9,820 nt of DNA, from contig UQEW01000069.1 in the NCBI GenBank assembly GCA_900540145.1, positions 1-9,820 of the forward strand. Direction: 5' to 3'. Below, in pieces: positions 1-7,328 of this stretch (the first letter of the stretch is position 1; each line of letters opens with the position of its first letter). The translations under genes were made by a program, and so were the position numbers. This DNA comes from an uncultured Eubacteriales bacterium (lineage in GTDB: Bacteria > Bacillota > Clostridia > Peptostreptococcales > Anaerovoracaceae). The notes under the pieces were generated by a model. The model was not told the DNA's origin, did not search any database, and worked only from the letters and a program-made list of their open reading frames with translations.

Positions 1-39
1 ATTATGTCTTAGCGTTTTCGTAGGACAAAGGAGGAAAAA

Positions 40-414
40 ATGAATAAGAATTTAAAAGAACTAAACCAGAAAGAAATAGGCAGAAGAATAAGAACAATAA
101 GGGATTCCAAAGGCCTTACCAGGGAAGTACTTGCTGAGATGGTAGATGTTTCATCCCAGTTTATTGCTGATGTGGAATATGGTAATAAAGGGATGTCTAT
201 TAAAACATTGTTTTTAATGAAGCAAGCACTGGGTGTGACTGCAGATTATATTCTTACAGGAAATGTATATGATGCTGACAAGGATGAGGAAGCTAAAAGA
301 ACATGCGATGATATTATGTCAATATTACATGGATGCACCAGAAAGCAGCTTAGGGATTTAAGGGAGATAAGCAGATTGTATGCAGACAATGTGGTTCGTA
401 AGGAACAGGAATAA
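40..414 (+). CDS. XRE-family helix-turn-helix transcriptional regulator
   Basis: A 124-residue protein with a Cro/C1-type helix-turn-helix domain at about residues 13-72. The pattern is typical of the family: GRRIRTIRDSKGLT, then LAEMVDVSSQFIADVEYG (recognition helix about 37-47), then the TLFLMKQALGVTADYIL helix. The C-terminal part (about 80-124) is charged and helical, with no recognised ligand or peptidase domain. The start is well supported: an AAAGGAGG Shine-Dalgarno at 27-34 lies 5 nt before the ATG. Its own promoter probably lies before the window. Small XRE proteins of this size often sit beside Firmicute capsule loci and are suspected of controlling them, but the target here is unknown. 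A 258-nt gap and a separate predicted promoter divide it from the polysaccharide operon, so it is probably a separate unit. The family call is secure; the role is inference. Confidence 0.9.
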   Translation: MNKNLKELNQKEIGRRIRTIRDSKGLTREVLAEMVDVSSQFIADVEYGNKGMSIKTLFLMKQALGVTADYILTGNVYDADKDEEAKRTCDDIMSILHGCTRKQLRDLREISRLYADNVVRKEQE

Positions 415-429
415 AAAATAAGAAAAGAC

Positions 430-448
430 GTTGCAGGGCAAGTTGCAG
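430..448 (+). repeat. Short direct repeat GTTGCAG x2
   Basis: GTTGCAG occurs at 430-436 and again at 442-448, a 12-nt period close to one helical turn. It lies just after the regulator gene and about 120 nt upstream of the predicted operon promoter. It could be a binding site for a DNA-binding protein such as the adjacent XRE regulator, or chance. There is no direct support for function. Confidence 0.3.
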
Positions 449-463
449 CATTGATTTTGCCTT
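435..463 (+). terminator. Possible weak terminator after the XRE gene
   Basis: Bases 435-441 can pair with 457-463 (7 bp including one G-U, 15-nt loop), followed by a T-rich stretch (ATATTTT). The outer TTGCA at 431-435 can alternatively pair with TGCAA at 472-476. The stem is short, the loop is long and the T tract is interrupted, so this is not a canonical intrinsic terminator. It is listed because it is the only such structure seen between the regulator and the operon promoter. Confidence 0.25.
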
Positions 464-566
464 ATATTTTATGCAAAAAAGAGAATAATAAGAAAACAAG
501 AGAAAAGAAGCTTTAAAAGGTGAATAAATACGGAAGAATATGCTACTAGTTTTTTGTCATAAACAG

Positions 567-595
567 TTGAATTTTGTAGATAGATATATTACAAT
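567..595 (+). promoter_or_regulatory. Predicted sigma-A promoter of the polysaccharide operon
   Basis: A -35 box TTGAAT (567-572) and a -10 box TACAAT (590-595) are separated by exactly 17 bp. This is a good match to the Firmicute housekeeping consensus in an AT-rich intergenic region. Transcription would start near 602, giving a leader of about 70 nt that includes the poly-G run. No JUMPstart/ops element was seen in the leader. The rest of 415-672 holds no convincing gene. Confidence 0.55.
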
Positions 596-642
596 AGAAT
601 TGTAAAAATATGCAATATTTTCCCTCCGATTAAAAATCCTGC

Positions 643-651
643 GGGGGGGGG
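643..651 (+). repeat. Homopolymeric G9 tract in the operon leader
   Basis: Nine consecutive G lie 21 nt upstream of the pglF start codon, in a region otherwise AT-rich. The run is downstream of the predicted promoter, so it would be in the mRNA leader and outside any reading frame. CCCTCC at 622-627 could pair with six of the G (one G-U), forming a hairpin just before the ribosome binding site at 662-666. The tract is seen directly; an effect on expression is inference. Confidence 0.85.
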
Positions 652-672
652 TGCAAAAACTGAGGAAATATA

Positions 673-2535
673 ATGGACTTTTTTAGTGGGAAGAAATTCC
701 GGATTTTTCTGCTGGCAGTACTTGACATATGCTGCGTAGCATTCAGTACGCTTTGTGCCTTAGTGCTGAGGTTTGATATTTCGTCGATACCGGAAGGGTA
801 TATGATGGGCGTTATGAAAAGCATGCCCGTATATTTTGCCATAACTATATGTGTTATGGCTGTTTTCAGGTTATACAACAGAGTATGGACTTATGCTTCA
901 TCCGGCGAGCTTTTTTCTATAATTAAAGCATCGATTGTAATTGAGGCATTTTTTGTGTGCTATCACATGTTCATGCAGATTTCCATGCCGCGAAGCTACT
1001 TCCCGCTGAGCTTTGGTATTATGACAGTGCTTTTTGTATGTACACGTTTTGCAAAGGCAGTGCTCAAATCAGTAGGAAGTCCTCACAATAATCGTAAGAT
1101 CACCAATAGGGTAATGGTCATAGGAGCAGGCTCAGCGGCAGCTATTTTGATTAAAGAATTCAGAGCTGCCAAGTCAGGTACGGAAATAGTATGCGCCATA
1201 GATGATAATAAAAATAAAAAAAATAAATACCTCCTTGATGTTCCTATAGTGGGAGGCAGAGATGATATAGAGACCAATGTAGACAAATATAAAATAGACG
1301 AAATAATAATCGCAATACCTTCTGCCGGTGTCGATGCTACCAAAGAAATAATTAAGAAGTGTCAAGAGACCGGCAAGATGGTAAAAATACTTCCAGCAGT
1401 TTCTAAAAGCTTAACCTCGTCTTTGGCAAAGGAGGTCAGACCTGTAAGATATGAGGATTTGCTTGGCAGAGAACCGGTTAAAGTGGATCAAGACGGAATC
1501 GGTGAGTTTCTCAATAATAAGACTGTGCTGGTCACGGGCGGAGGCGGCTCAATCGGACAGGAGCTCTGCCGGCAGATCGCCGGCTACGGCCCGAAGAAGC
1601 TGGTCATCTTTGATATTTACGAAAACAACGCTTACGATATACAGATGGAGCTGGAACGGCATTTTCCGTATCTCAACCTCTCGGTGCTGATCGGCTCCGT
1701 GCGCGACTACGACCGTCTGGAATTCGTTTTCCACAAGTACCGGCCGGACGTCGTCTACCACGCGGCGGCGCACAAGCACGTGCCGCTGATGGAAAAATCG
1801 CCTAACGAAGCGGTGAAAAACAATTGTCTGGGCACGCTTAATGCTGTTAAGCTGGCGGACAAGTACAGGGCGGAGCGCTTTATCCTCATCTCGACGGACA
1901 AAGCCGTGCGCCCGACTAACGTCATGGGCGCTACCAAGCGCATCTGCGAGATGCTGATCCAGGTCTACGCCAAGAAATCGCCAAACACGCGCTATGTGGC
2001 GGTGCGCTTCGGCAACGTGCTGGGCAGCAACGGTTCGGTGATACCGCTCTTCCTCAAACAGATCGCCGAAGGGGGACCGGTGACGGTCACGCACAAGGAG
2101 ATCACACGCTTCTTCATGACCATTCCCGAGGCTGTGTCGCTGGTGCTGCAGGCGGGGCTTTACGCCAAGGGCGGCGAGATCTTCGTGCTCGACATGGGTA
2201 AGCCCGTCAAGATCTACGAGCTGGCGGAAAATCTGATCCGCCTCAACGGCCTCAGGCCGAACGAGGACATCAAGATCGAGATCACGGGCCTGCGTCCGGG
2301 CGAGAAGCTCTACGAGGAGATCCTCATGGATGAGGAGGGGCTGGCCAGGACCGACAACAACATGATCTTCGTGGGCAAGCCGATCAGGTTCGACGAGGAA
2401 AGCTTCCTCGCCAAGCTGGAGGCGCTGATCGCCGCCAGCCAGGAAAACGGCCACACGATCAAGGAGCAGATCGAGGACATCTGCCAGACGTATGTGATTA
2501 CGGATAATGTTTTAGAAGCTGGAGAAATAAAATGA
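673..2535 (+). CDS. pglF: Membrane-bound UDP-GlcNAc 4,6-dehydratase (PglF/CapD/WbpM family)
   Basis: This 620-residue protein has the full family architecture. About four membrane helices span residues 9-127. A first Rossmann-like domain carries GAGSAA at 151-156. The C-terminal extended SDR domain carries the NAD-binding TGGGGSIG (288-295) and the catalytic STDK (407-410), with M418 and K422 in an MxxxK arrangement instead of YxxxK, typical of UDP-GlcNAc C6-dehydratases. The family turns UDP-GlcNAc into UDP-2-acetamido-2,6-dideoxy-4-keto-hexose at the inner face of the membrane. The start at 673 follows GAGGA (662-666) with 6-nt spacing. It overlaps the aminotransferase gene by 4 nt (ATGA), as expected for consecutive steps. 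Base composition changes inside the gene: the SDR domain is much richer in G+C than the membrane part. WbpM/CapD-like variants of the same chemistry cannot be excluded, but the neighbours favour PglF. Confidence 0.9.
   Translation: MDFFSGKKFRIFLLAVLDICCVAFSTLCALVLRFDISSIPEGYMMGVMKSMPVYFAITICVMAVFRLYNRVWTYASSGELFSIIKASIVIEAFFVCYHMFMQISMPRSYFPLSFGIMTVLFVCTRFAKAVLKSVGSPHNNRKITNRVMVIGAGSAAAILIKEFRAAKSGTEIVCAIDDNKNKKNKYLLDVPIVGGRDDIETNVDKYKIDEIIIAIPSAGVDATKEIIKKCQETGKMVKILPAVSKSLTSSLAKEVRPVRYEDLLGREPVKVDQDGIGEFLNNKTVLVTGGGGSIGQELCRQIAGYGPKKLVIFDIYENNAYDIQMELERHFPYLNLSVLIGSVRDYDRLEFVFHKYRPDVVYHAAAHKHVPLMEKSPNEAVKNNCLGTLNAVKLADKYRAERFILISTDKAVRPTNVMGATKRICEMLIQVYAKKSPNTRYVAVRFGNVLGSNGSVIPLFLKQIAEGGPVTVTHKEITRFFMTIPEAVSLVLQAGLYAKGGEIFVLDMGKPVKIYELAENLIRLNGLRPNEDIKIEITGLRPGEKLYEEILMDEEGLARTDNNMIFVGKPIRFDEESFLAKLEALIAASQENGHTIKEQIEDICQTYVITDNVLEAGEIK
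1530..2490 (+). other. GC-rich block matching the dehydratase domain of pglF
   Basis: By hand count, 1741-1800 is about 67% G+C and 2101-2160 is 60%, against about 30% in 1201-1260. The block begins at the TGGGGSIG codons and ends about 45 nt before the stop, so it matches the C-terminal SDR domain (residues about 286-606). Codons ending in G or C dominate inside it. The reading frame stays intact at both edges. Homologous recombination or import of this conserved segment from a GC-richer relative would explain it; strong codon selection on a conserved domain is a weaker alternative. Confidence 0.65.
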
Positions 2536-3797
2536 TGAACGCGGTAGAGCTGAAACCTTTTGCAAAAAAGATCTATCTTTCTTCACCGACAATGCATGGT
2601 GAAGAACTGAAATACATGAAAGAGGCCTTCGATTCCAACTGGATGTCCACTGTGGGAGAAAATATAAATGAGGCAGAACGGCTGGTGTGCGAGCAGGTCG
2701 GATGCAAGTACGCCGTGGGCCTTTCATCCGGTACATCAGCACTCCACATGGCTGTAAAGCTGGCTGGTGTACAGCCGGGAGAAAAAGTTTTCTGTACAGA
2801 TATGACGTTTAACGCAACTGTCAACCCGGTTGTTTACGAAAAAGGCGTGCCAGTGTTTATTGATACTGAATACGAAACTTGGAATATGGATCCGCGAGCG
2901 CTGGAAAAAGCCTTTTTAAGCCATCCTGATGTTAAAGTAGTCGTGCTTGCGCACTTATACGGAACACCGGCTAAGCTGAATGAAATACGCGAAATATGTG
3001 CTGAGCACGGAGCAGTTTTAATCGAAGATGCGGCTGAAGCACAGGGCGCAACGTATCACGGTCAGCAGGCTGGCACATTCGGCGCATACAATGCTATTTC
3101 GTTTAACGGAAACAAAATCATAACAGGCTCTTCAGGCGGAATGTTGCTGACTGATGATAAAGAATCCGCTGAAAAAGTCCGCAAATGGTCGACTCAGTCA
3201 CGTGAAAACGCCCAGTGGTATCAGCACGAAGAAGTAGGATATAATTACCGTATGAGCAATGTTATTGCCGGCGTAGTAAGAGGACAGATGCAGCATCTTA
3301 AAGAGCATATTGCTCAGAAAAAGGCCATTTATGAGCGATATAAAGAAGGCTTCAAAGATCTGCCGGTAGAAATGAACCCTTATGATCAAAAGCTGTCAGA
3401 GCCTAATTTCTGGCTTTCCTGCCTATTGATTAAGCCGGAGGGCATGTGCCGTCATGTGCGCAGCGATCTTGAAGCGCTTTATATTTCTGAAAAGGGGAAA
3501 TCATGTCCGACAGAGATCTTAAATACGCTGGCATCTTATAATGCTGAGGGCAGACCGATCTGGAAGCCGATGCACGCCCAACCGATTTTCAGGAATAATG
3601 ATTTTATCACACGTGAAGGTAGCGGTAGAGCGAAAACCAATGCCTATATTGCCGGGGGCATGATAGGCGGCGACGGACAGCCGCTTGATGTGGGAATGGA
3701 CATTTTCAATCGAGGCCTGTGCCTGCCTAGTGATAATAAGATGACGAAAGAACAGCAGGATGTTATTATAGAGATAGTGAAGAGGTGCTTTGAATAA
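2532..3797 (+). CDS. pglE: PLP-dependent UDP-4-keto-sugar aminotransferase (DegT/DnrJ/EryC1 family, PglE-like)
   Basis: A 421-residue fold-type I aminotransferase. Key features are GTS (67-69, phosphate contact), the ED at 165-166 with D166 expected to hold the pyridine nitrogen, and SFNGNKIIT with K195 as the Schiff-base lysine. GYNYRMSN and GLCLPS are also typical. The N-terminus (LSSPTMHGEELKYMKEAFDSNW) resembles Campylobacter PglE, which aminates the 4-keto product of PglF using glutamate to give UDP-4-amino-4,6-dideoxy-GlcNAc. A glycine-rich loop after WKPMHAQPIF adds about 25 residues compared with short family members. Two ATGs stand in tandem (2532 and 2535); the first is 7 nt after GGAG (2521-2524) and overlaps the pglF stop, implying translational coupling. 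Other DegT enzymes act on different keto sugars, so the substrate rests on similarity and on the adjacent pglF. Confidence 0.88.
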   Translation: MMNAVELKPFAKKIYLSSPTMHGEELKYMKEAFDSNWMSTVGENINEAERLVCEQVGCKYAVGLSSGTSALHMAVKLAGVQPGEKVFCTDMTFNATVNPVVYEKGVPVFIDTEYETWNMDPRALEKAFLSHPDVKVVVLAHLYGTPAKLNEIREICAEHGAVLIEDAAEAQGATYHGQQAGTFGAYNAISFNGNKIITGSSGGMLLTDDKESAEKVRKWSTQSRENAQWYQHEEVGYNYRMSNVIAGVVRGQMQHLKEHIAQKKAIYERYKEGFKDLPVEMNPYDQKLSEPNFWLSCLLIKPEGMCRHVRSDLEALYISEKGKSCPTEILNTLASYNAEGRPIWKPMHAQPIFRNNDFITREGSGRAKTNAYIAGGMIGGDGQPLDVGMDIFNRGLCLPSDNKMTKEQQDVIIEIVKRCFE

Positions 3798-3823
3798 CCG
3801 CAACTGCCTTAGAGGAGATTACA

Positions 3824-4462
3824 TTGACGGAAAAACGCAAACGAGGGTTTTACGAAAAATATATAAAACGATTGCTTGACATCGTGCTATCCGGTCTGGC
3901 TCTAATAGTGTTAAGTCCTGTAATCGCAATTGTGGCATTGCTGGTCCGAGTAAAGCTGGGCAGCCCTGTGATATTCAAACAGGAGCGTCCGGGGCTTAAC
4001 GAAAAAATCTTTAAAATGTATAAGTTTCGCTCTATGACGGACGAACGGGATGAGAACGGCGAGCTGCTGCCGGATGAAGACAGGCTCCCGCCATTTGGCA
4101 AGAAGCTGAGAAGCACAAGCCTAGACGAGCTGCCGGAGCTTTGGAATATTTTTAAGGGCGATATGAGCATAGTGGGGCCGAGACCGCTGCTACCGCAATA
4201 CTTAACTAGATTTAATTCTCATCAGGCTAGGAGACATGAAGTGCGACCTGGATTTACGGGATATGCACAAGTCAGTGGGCGTAATGCAATTTCTTGGGAA
4301 GATAAATTTGATAAGGATGTATATTATGTTGATCACATTACCTTTTTCAGTGATTTAAAAATCATCCTACAAACTATAAAAACAGTTTTTAAGCACGAAG
4401 GAATTAGCTCAGGTTCTAGTGTTACGATGGAAGAGTTTATGGGCACACCTGATTCAAAGTGA
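3824..4462 (+). CDS. pglC: Monotopic phosphoglycosyl transferase, initiating sugar transferase (PglC-like)
   Basis: A 212-residue member of the bacterial sugar transferase family in its short form (the PglC size, without the large N-terminal membrane domain of WbaP). A hydrophobic segment at 17-43 contains Ser31-Pro32, the helix-breaking motif that gives PglC its re-entrant membrane helix. The catalytic Asp101-Glu102 sits in STSLDELPELWN, followed by MSIVGPRPLL and RPGFTGYAQVSGRN. The family moves a phosphosugar from a UDP-sugar to undecaprenyl phosphate, starting the repeat unit. With pglF and pglE just upstream, the likely donor is the bacillosamine-type sugar (inference). The start is TTG, supported by AGGAG at 3813-3817 with 6-nt spacing; no ATG lies suitably near. 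G+C falls sharply within the gene near 4200. The C-terminus (HEGISSGSSVTMEEFMG) is complete. Confidence 0.9.
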   Translation: MTEKRKRGFYEKYIKRLLDIVLSGLALIVLSPVIAIVALLVRVKLGSPVIFKQERPGLNEKIFKMYKFRSMTDERDENGELLPDEDRLPPFGKKLRSTSLDELPELWNIFKGDMSIVGPRPLLPQYLTRFNSHQARRHEVRPGFTGYAQVSGRNAISWEDKFDKDVYYVDHITFFSDLKIILQTIKTVFKHEGISSGSSVTMEEFMGTPDSK

Positions 4463-4486
4463 TTGCATAAAAAGGAGATTAGTTTA

Positions 4487-5446
4487 ATGAAGATATTGTT
4501 TACTAGTGTTGGCAGACGTGTGGAATTGGTTCAATCATTCAAAAACGCAGCAAAGGAATTAAGTATTGATTTGGATGTTATTGGAGCGGATATGAGTAAA
4601 TCTGCACCTGCATTATTTTTCTGTGATGAGAAAAAAATAGTGCCGAGCATAACAAACCCGAATTATATAGAGCAGCTGATAGATATTTGTAAAAAAGAAA
4701 GTGTAGATTGCCTGATTCCAACTATTGATACTGAGCTTATTATTTTAGCTAAGTATAAAAACATTTTTTCTACTTTAGGCACAATAGTATTGATTAGCGA
4801 TTTAGACAAAATAAAAATATGCCGTGACAAAAAGCGTACAGCAGATTATTTCTGCTCACTTGGCTTAAAATCTCCTAAAGCAGTAGATGATATTGAAGAA
4901 TACAATTATGGATTCCCTGCATTTATTAAGCCTAAAAACGGCAGTTCAAGCATAGACACGTACAAAGCAAATAACGGCGAGGATTTGAAGTTATATGCAA
5001 AAAAAATAGGCAATTATATTATTCAACCATTTATATTCGGAACTGAATATACAGTTGACATCTTTTGCGACTATAGTGGATATCCCATTTATATTACCCC
5101 ACGGGAGAGAATGGCTGTTAGAGCAGGAGAAGTGTTGAAAACCAGAATATGTCAAGACGACAAGATAATAGAAGAAATTCAAATTCTTGTTGAAGATTTT
5201 AAACCTTGTGGCCAAATCACTGTTCAATTGATTCGAGATGATAAAACAGGCGAAGATTATTACATTGAAATTAATCCGCGTTTTGGTGGAGGAGCTCCAT
5301 TAAGTATAAAAGCGGGAGCTGATAGCGCCAAGGCGTTACTTCGTTTGCTGCAAGGAGAAAAACTGACGTATATTGAGAAAGCAGCTCTAGACGGAGCTGT
5401 GTATAGCAGATTTGATCAAAGTGTTTGCGTTTCAGAGGGTAATTGA
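4487..5446 (+). CDS. ATP-grasp ligase (carbamoyl-phosphate-synthase-like fold)
   Basis: A 319-residue ATP-grasp protein of the type found in capsule loci. The N-terminal pre-ATP-grasp domain starts MKILFTSVGRRVELV. Lysines of the ATP site are in FIKPKNGSSS (K148, K150, with GSSS at 152-155). E187 lies in FGTEYTVD, and the metal-binding EINPRFGGG contains E261 and N263. Family members join a carboxylate to an amine or similar nucleophile through an acyl phosphate. The substrate is not known; an amino-sugar or sugar carboxylate in this pathway is inference. An upstream in-frame TTG at 4463 is possible, but the ATG at 4487 is preferred because AAGGAG (4472-4477) precedes it by 9 nt and the conserved fold begins there. 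The HAD gene follows after only 3 nt, so the two probably serve one modification. The gene is markedly AT-rich (about 25% G+C at 4981-5040). Confidence 0.85.
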   Translation: MKILFTSVGRRVELVQSFKNAAKELSIDLDVIGADMSKSAPALFFCDEKKIVPSITNPNYIEQLIDICKKESVDCLIPTIDTELIILAKYKNIFSTLGTIVLISDLDKIKICRDKKRTADYFCSLGLKSPKAVDDIEEYNYGFPAFIKPKNGSSSIDTYKANNGEDLKLYAKKIGNYIIQPFIFGTEYTVDIFCDYSGYPIYITPRERMAVRAGEVLKTRICQDDKIIEEIQILVEDFKPCGQITVQLIRDDKTGEDYYIEINPRFGGGAPLSIKAGADSAKALLRLLQGEKLTYIEKAALDGAVYSRFDQSVCVSEGN

Positions 5447-5449
5447 TAA

Positions 5450-6079
5450 ATGATAGAAATTACTGATATACTTGATGCTGAACAACATATAGAGGGATTA
5501 AAAGGCGTCATCTTTGATTTGGATGATACTTTATATAGCGAAAAAGAATATATACGCAGTGGATATAAGGCTGTTGCTCAGCGCTTACCAGAAGTGACGG
5601 ATGCTGAATCAAAGCTTTGGTTTTTTTTCCAGCAGGGGCTTCCTGCGATTGATGCATTATTAGAACAAGAAAATATTTATACCAAAGAATTGAAAGAAAG
5701 TTGCCTTTCTATATATAGAAACCATATTCCAAGCATTTGCCTCTATAAGGGTGTTATGGGAATGCTAAAACGCTTTAAAGATCAATACAAACTTGGCCTT
5801 ATTACTGACGGAAGGGTAGAAGGTCAACGAGCCAAAATTAAAGAGCTAGGAATTGAGACATTGTTTGATGAAATAATTATTACTGATGATTTGGGAGGGA
5901 TAGAATATAGAAAACCAAATATGAAAGCGTTCCAAATAATGAGGAATAAATTCGGGATGGAATATGAAGAGATGTGTTATATAGGAGATAATAGGTTGAA
6001 AGATTTTCAGGCTCCAGAACAACTCGGCATGAAAAGTATATGGTTCAGAAACGCCGATGGAATATACAATAAATTTTAG
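5450..6079 (+). CDS. HAD-superfamily hydrolase, likely phosphatase
   Basis: A 209-residue haloacid-dehalogenase-type protein with all four motifs. Motif I is FDLDDT (nucleophile D23, acid/base D25), motif II has T119 in LITDGR, motif III has K155 in YRKPN, and motif IV is GDNRLKD (D180, D185). A helical cap lies between motifs I and II, about residues 30-100. The family mostly removes phosphate from small molecules; the substrate cannot be read from the sequence. It follows the ATP-grasp gene by 3 nt and starts at ATG 5450 after a GAGGG site at 5435-5439, inside the end of the upstream gene. ATP-grasp plus HAD pairs recur in capsule loci, which suggests that the HAD protein makes or recycles the substrate of the ligase, but this is inference. 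The length is normal and nothing appears broken. Confidence 0.87.
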   Translation: MIEITDILDAEQHIEGLKGVIFDLDDTLYSEKEYIRSGYKAVAQRLPEVTDAESKLWFFFQQGLPAIDALLEQENIYTKELKESCLSIYRNHIPSICLYKGVMGMLKRFKDQYKLGLITDGRVEGQRAKIKELGIETLFDEIIITDDLGGIEYRKPNMKAFQIMRNKFGMEYEEMCYIGDNRLKDFQAPEQLGMKSIWFRNADGIYNKF

Positions 6080-6101
6080 GCGCCATTGTGGGAGATAAAA
6101 A

Positions 6102-7322
6102 ATGAATGTTTTGTTCTTAACATTAGTAGAGTGTAATTCTATAGAAGAAAGTAATATATATACAGACTTATTACGCGAGTTTATTAAAGATAAGCATCAT
6201 GTATATATTATTTCACCAGTTGAGAAAAAAAACCATATTAGAACGCATATAATACAGGAGAATAATTCTACAATTCTTAGACTTAAAACAGGTAATTTGT
6301 TTAAAACAAACATAATTGAAAAAGGGATCTCAACGTTAACAATAGAAAAAATTTACAAAAGAGGAATCAAGAAATATTTTAAAGGCATCAAATTTGATTT
6401 AATATTATATAGCACGCCTCCTATTACTCTTCAGAAAGCGATTAATTATGTAAAAAAGAGAGATAGTTCAATAACTTATTTGCTTTTAAAGGATATTTTT
6501 CCTCAAAATGCCGTCGACATAGGTATTCTGCAAAAAAAAGGAGCTAAAGGAATAATTTATCATTTTTTTAGAAAAAAAGAAAAAAGGCTATATCGTGATT
6601 CTGATTTCATAGGATGTATGTCCCAGGCGAATGTCAAGTATTTATTAGAACACAATAGAAATATTGATGTAAATAAGGTAAACATAGTGCCCAATTGTGT
6701 TGAAGTAAAAGAAAGCGATTATCTGAGTGAATCAGATAAGAAAGAGCTTCTTTGTAAATATAATATTCCGAAGGACAAGTTTATTTGCCTATATGGTGGG
6801 AACTTGGGGAAACCTCAAGGAATAGATTTCATGATTGAGTGCTTTAAAAAAAGCAAATGCATAGAATCAGCATACTTCCTAATTGTAGGAGATGGAACAG
6901 AATATGAAAAAATCAATTGCGCGATTTCGGATCATAAACTGAACAATGTCGGGTTACATAAATGGATTCCCAAGAATGAATATAAAAAACTTGTTCAGTG
7001 CTGTGACGCAGGATTGATATTTTTGGACTATAGATTTACTATCCCCAATTTCCCATCAAGGTTGCTAACGTATTTAGAAGCCGGATTACCTGTTATTGCA
7101 GCGACCGATAAGAACACTGATGTAGGTGAGATAATTGAAAAAAATGGATTCGGATATAAATGCTATAGCAATGAAGCTGACTCATTTGTTGAAAAAGTAA
7201 AAAAAATAATTGCTACTGACAGCAAACTCATTGGGAAAAAAGGCAGAGACTTCTTAGAGGATAATTATTCATCAAAGGTTGTATATAAATTTCTGTGTGA
7301 TAAACTTAAAAAAGAAGGGTAA
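6102..7322 (+). CDS. GT4 glycosyltransferase, WbuB-like (candidate N-acetyl-fucosaminyl transferase)
   Basis: A 406-residue GT-B fold enzyme of the GT4 family. The N-terminal acceptor domain carries STPPITL (104-110) and LLLKDIFPQNAVDIG (127-141), the latter characteristic of the WbuB-like subgroup. The C-terminal donor domain starts with YGGNLGKPQGIDF (231-243), then IVGDGTE, and ends with NFPSRLLTYLEAGLPVIAATD (316-336), where the conserved nucleotide-contact region lies. WbuB of E. coli O26 has been proposed to transfer L-FucNAc. The capE gene downstream begins UDP-L-FucNAc synthesis, so this protein is a reasonable candidate to use that donor; that link is inference. The start at 6102 follows GGGAG (6090-6094) with 7-nt spacing. 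No signal peptide or strong membrane helix is visible, so the enzyme should act at the cytoplasmic face. The A-rich, low-GC coding is like its immediate neighbours. Confidence 0.88.
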   Translation: MNVLFLTLVECNSIEESNIYTDLLREFIKDKHHVYIISPVEKKNHIRTHIIQENNSTILRLKTGNLFKTNIIEKGISTLTIEKIYKRGIKKYFKGIKFDLILYSTPPITLQKAINYVKKRDSSITYLLLKDIFPQNAVDIGILQKKGAKGIIYHFFRKKEKRLYRDSDFIGCMSQANVKYLLEHNRNIDVNKVNIVPNCVEVKESDYLSESDKKELLCKYNIPKDKFICLYGGNLGKPQGIDFMIECFKKSKCIESAYFLIVGDGTEYEKINCAISDHKLNNVGLHKWIPKNEYKKLVQCCDAGLIFLDYRFTIPNFPSRLLTYLEAGLPVIAATDKNTDVGEIIEKNGFGYKCYSNEADSFVEKVKKIIATDSKLIGKKGRDFLEDNYSSKVVYKFLCDKLKKEG

Positions 7323-7328
7323 CGCATC

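Noticed and set aside
1..39. Adapter contamination at the left end as well
   Set aside because: No mosaic end or adapter bases are present; the bases look like ordinary AT-rich upstream DNA with a ribosome binding site.
1549..2454. A 301-codon open frame on the minus strand opposite pglF
   Set aside because: It coincides with the GC-rich block, where stop codons are scarce in all frames. It has no recognisable motif and overlaps the well-supported SDR domain, so it is a shadow frame.
4463..4486. Upstream TTG start giving eight extra residues on the ATP-grasp protein
   Set aside because: The Shine-Dalgarno AAGGAG at 4472-4477 lies inside this extension and is correctly spaced for the ATG at 4487, where the conserved domain also begins.
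6532..6539. A8 run in the GT4 gene (and T8 at 5621-5628 in the HAD gene) as phase-variation tracts
   Set aside because: Runs of this size are expected by chance in coding DNA this AT-rich, and both frames are intact. Only the G9 leader tract stands out from its background.
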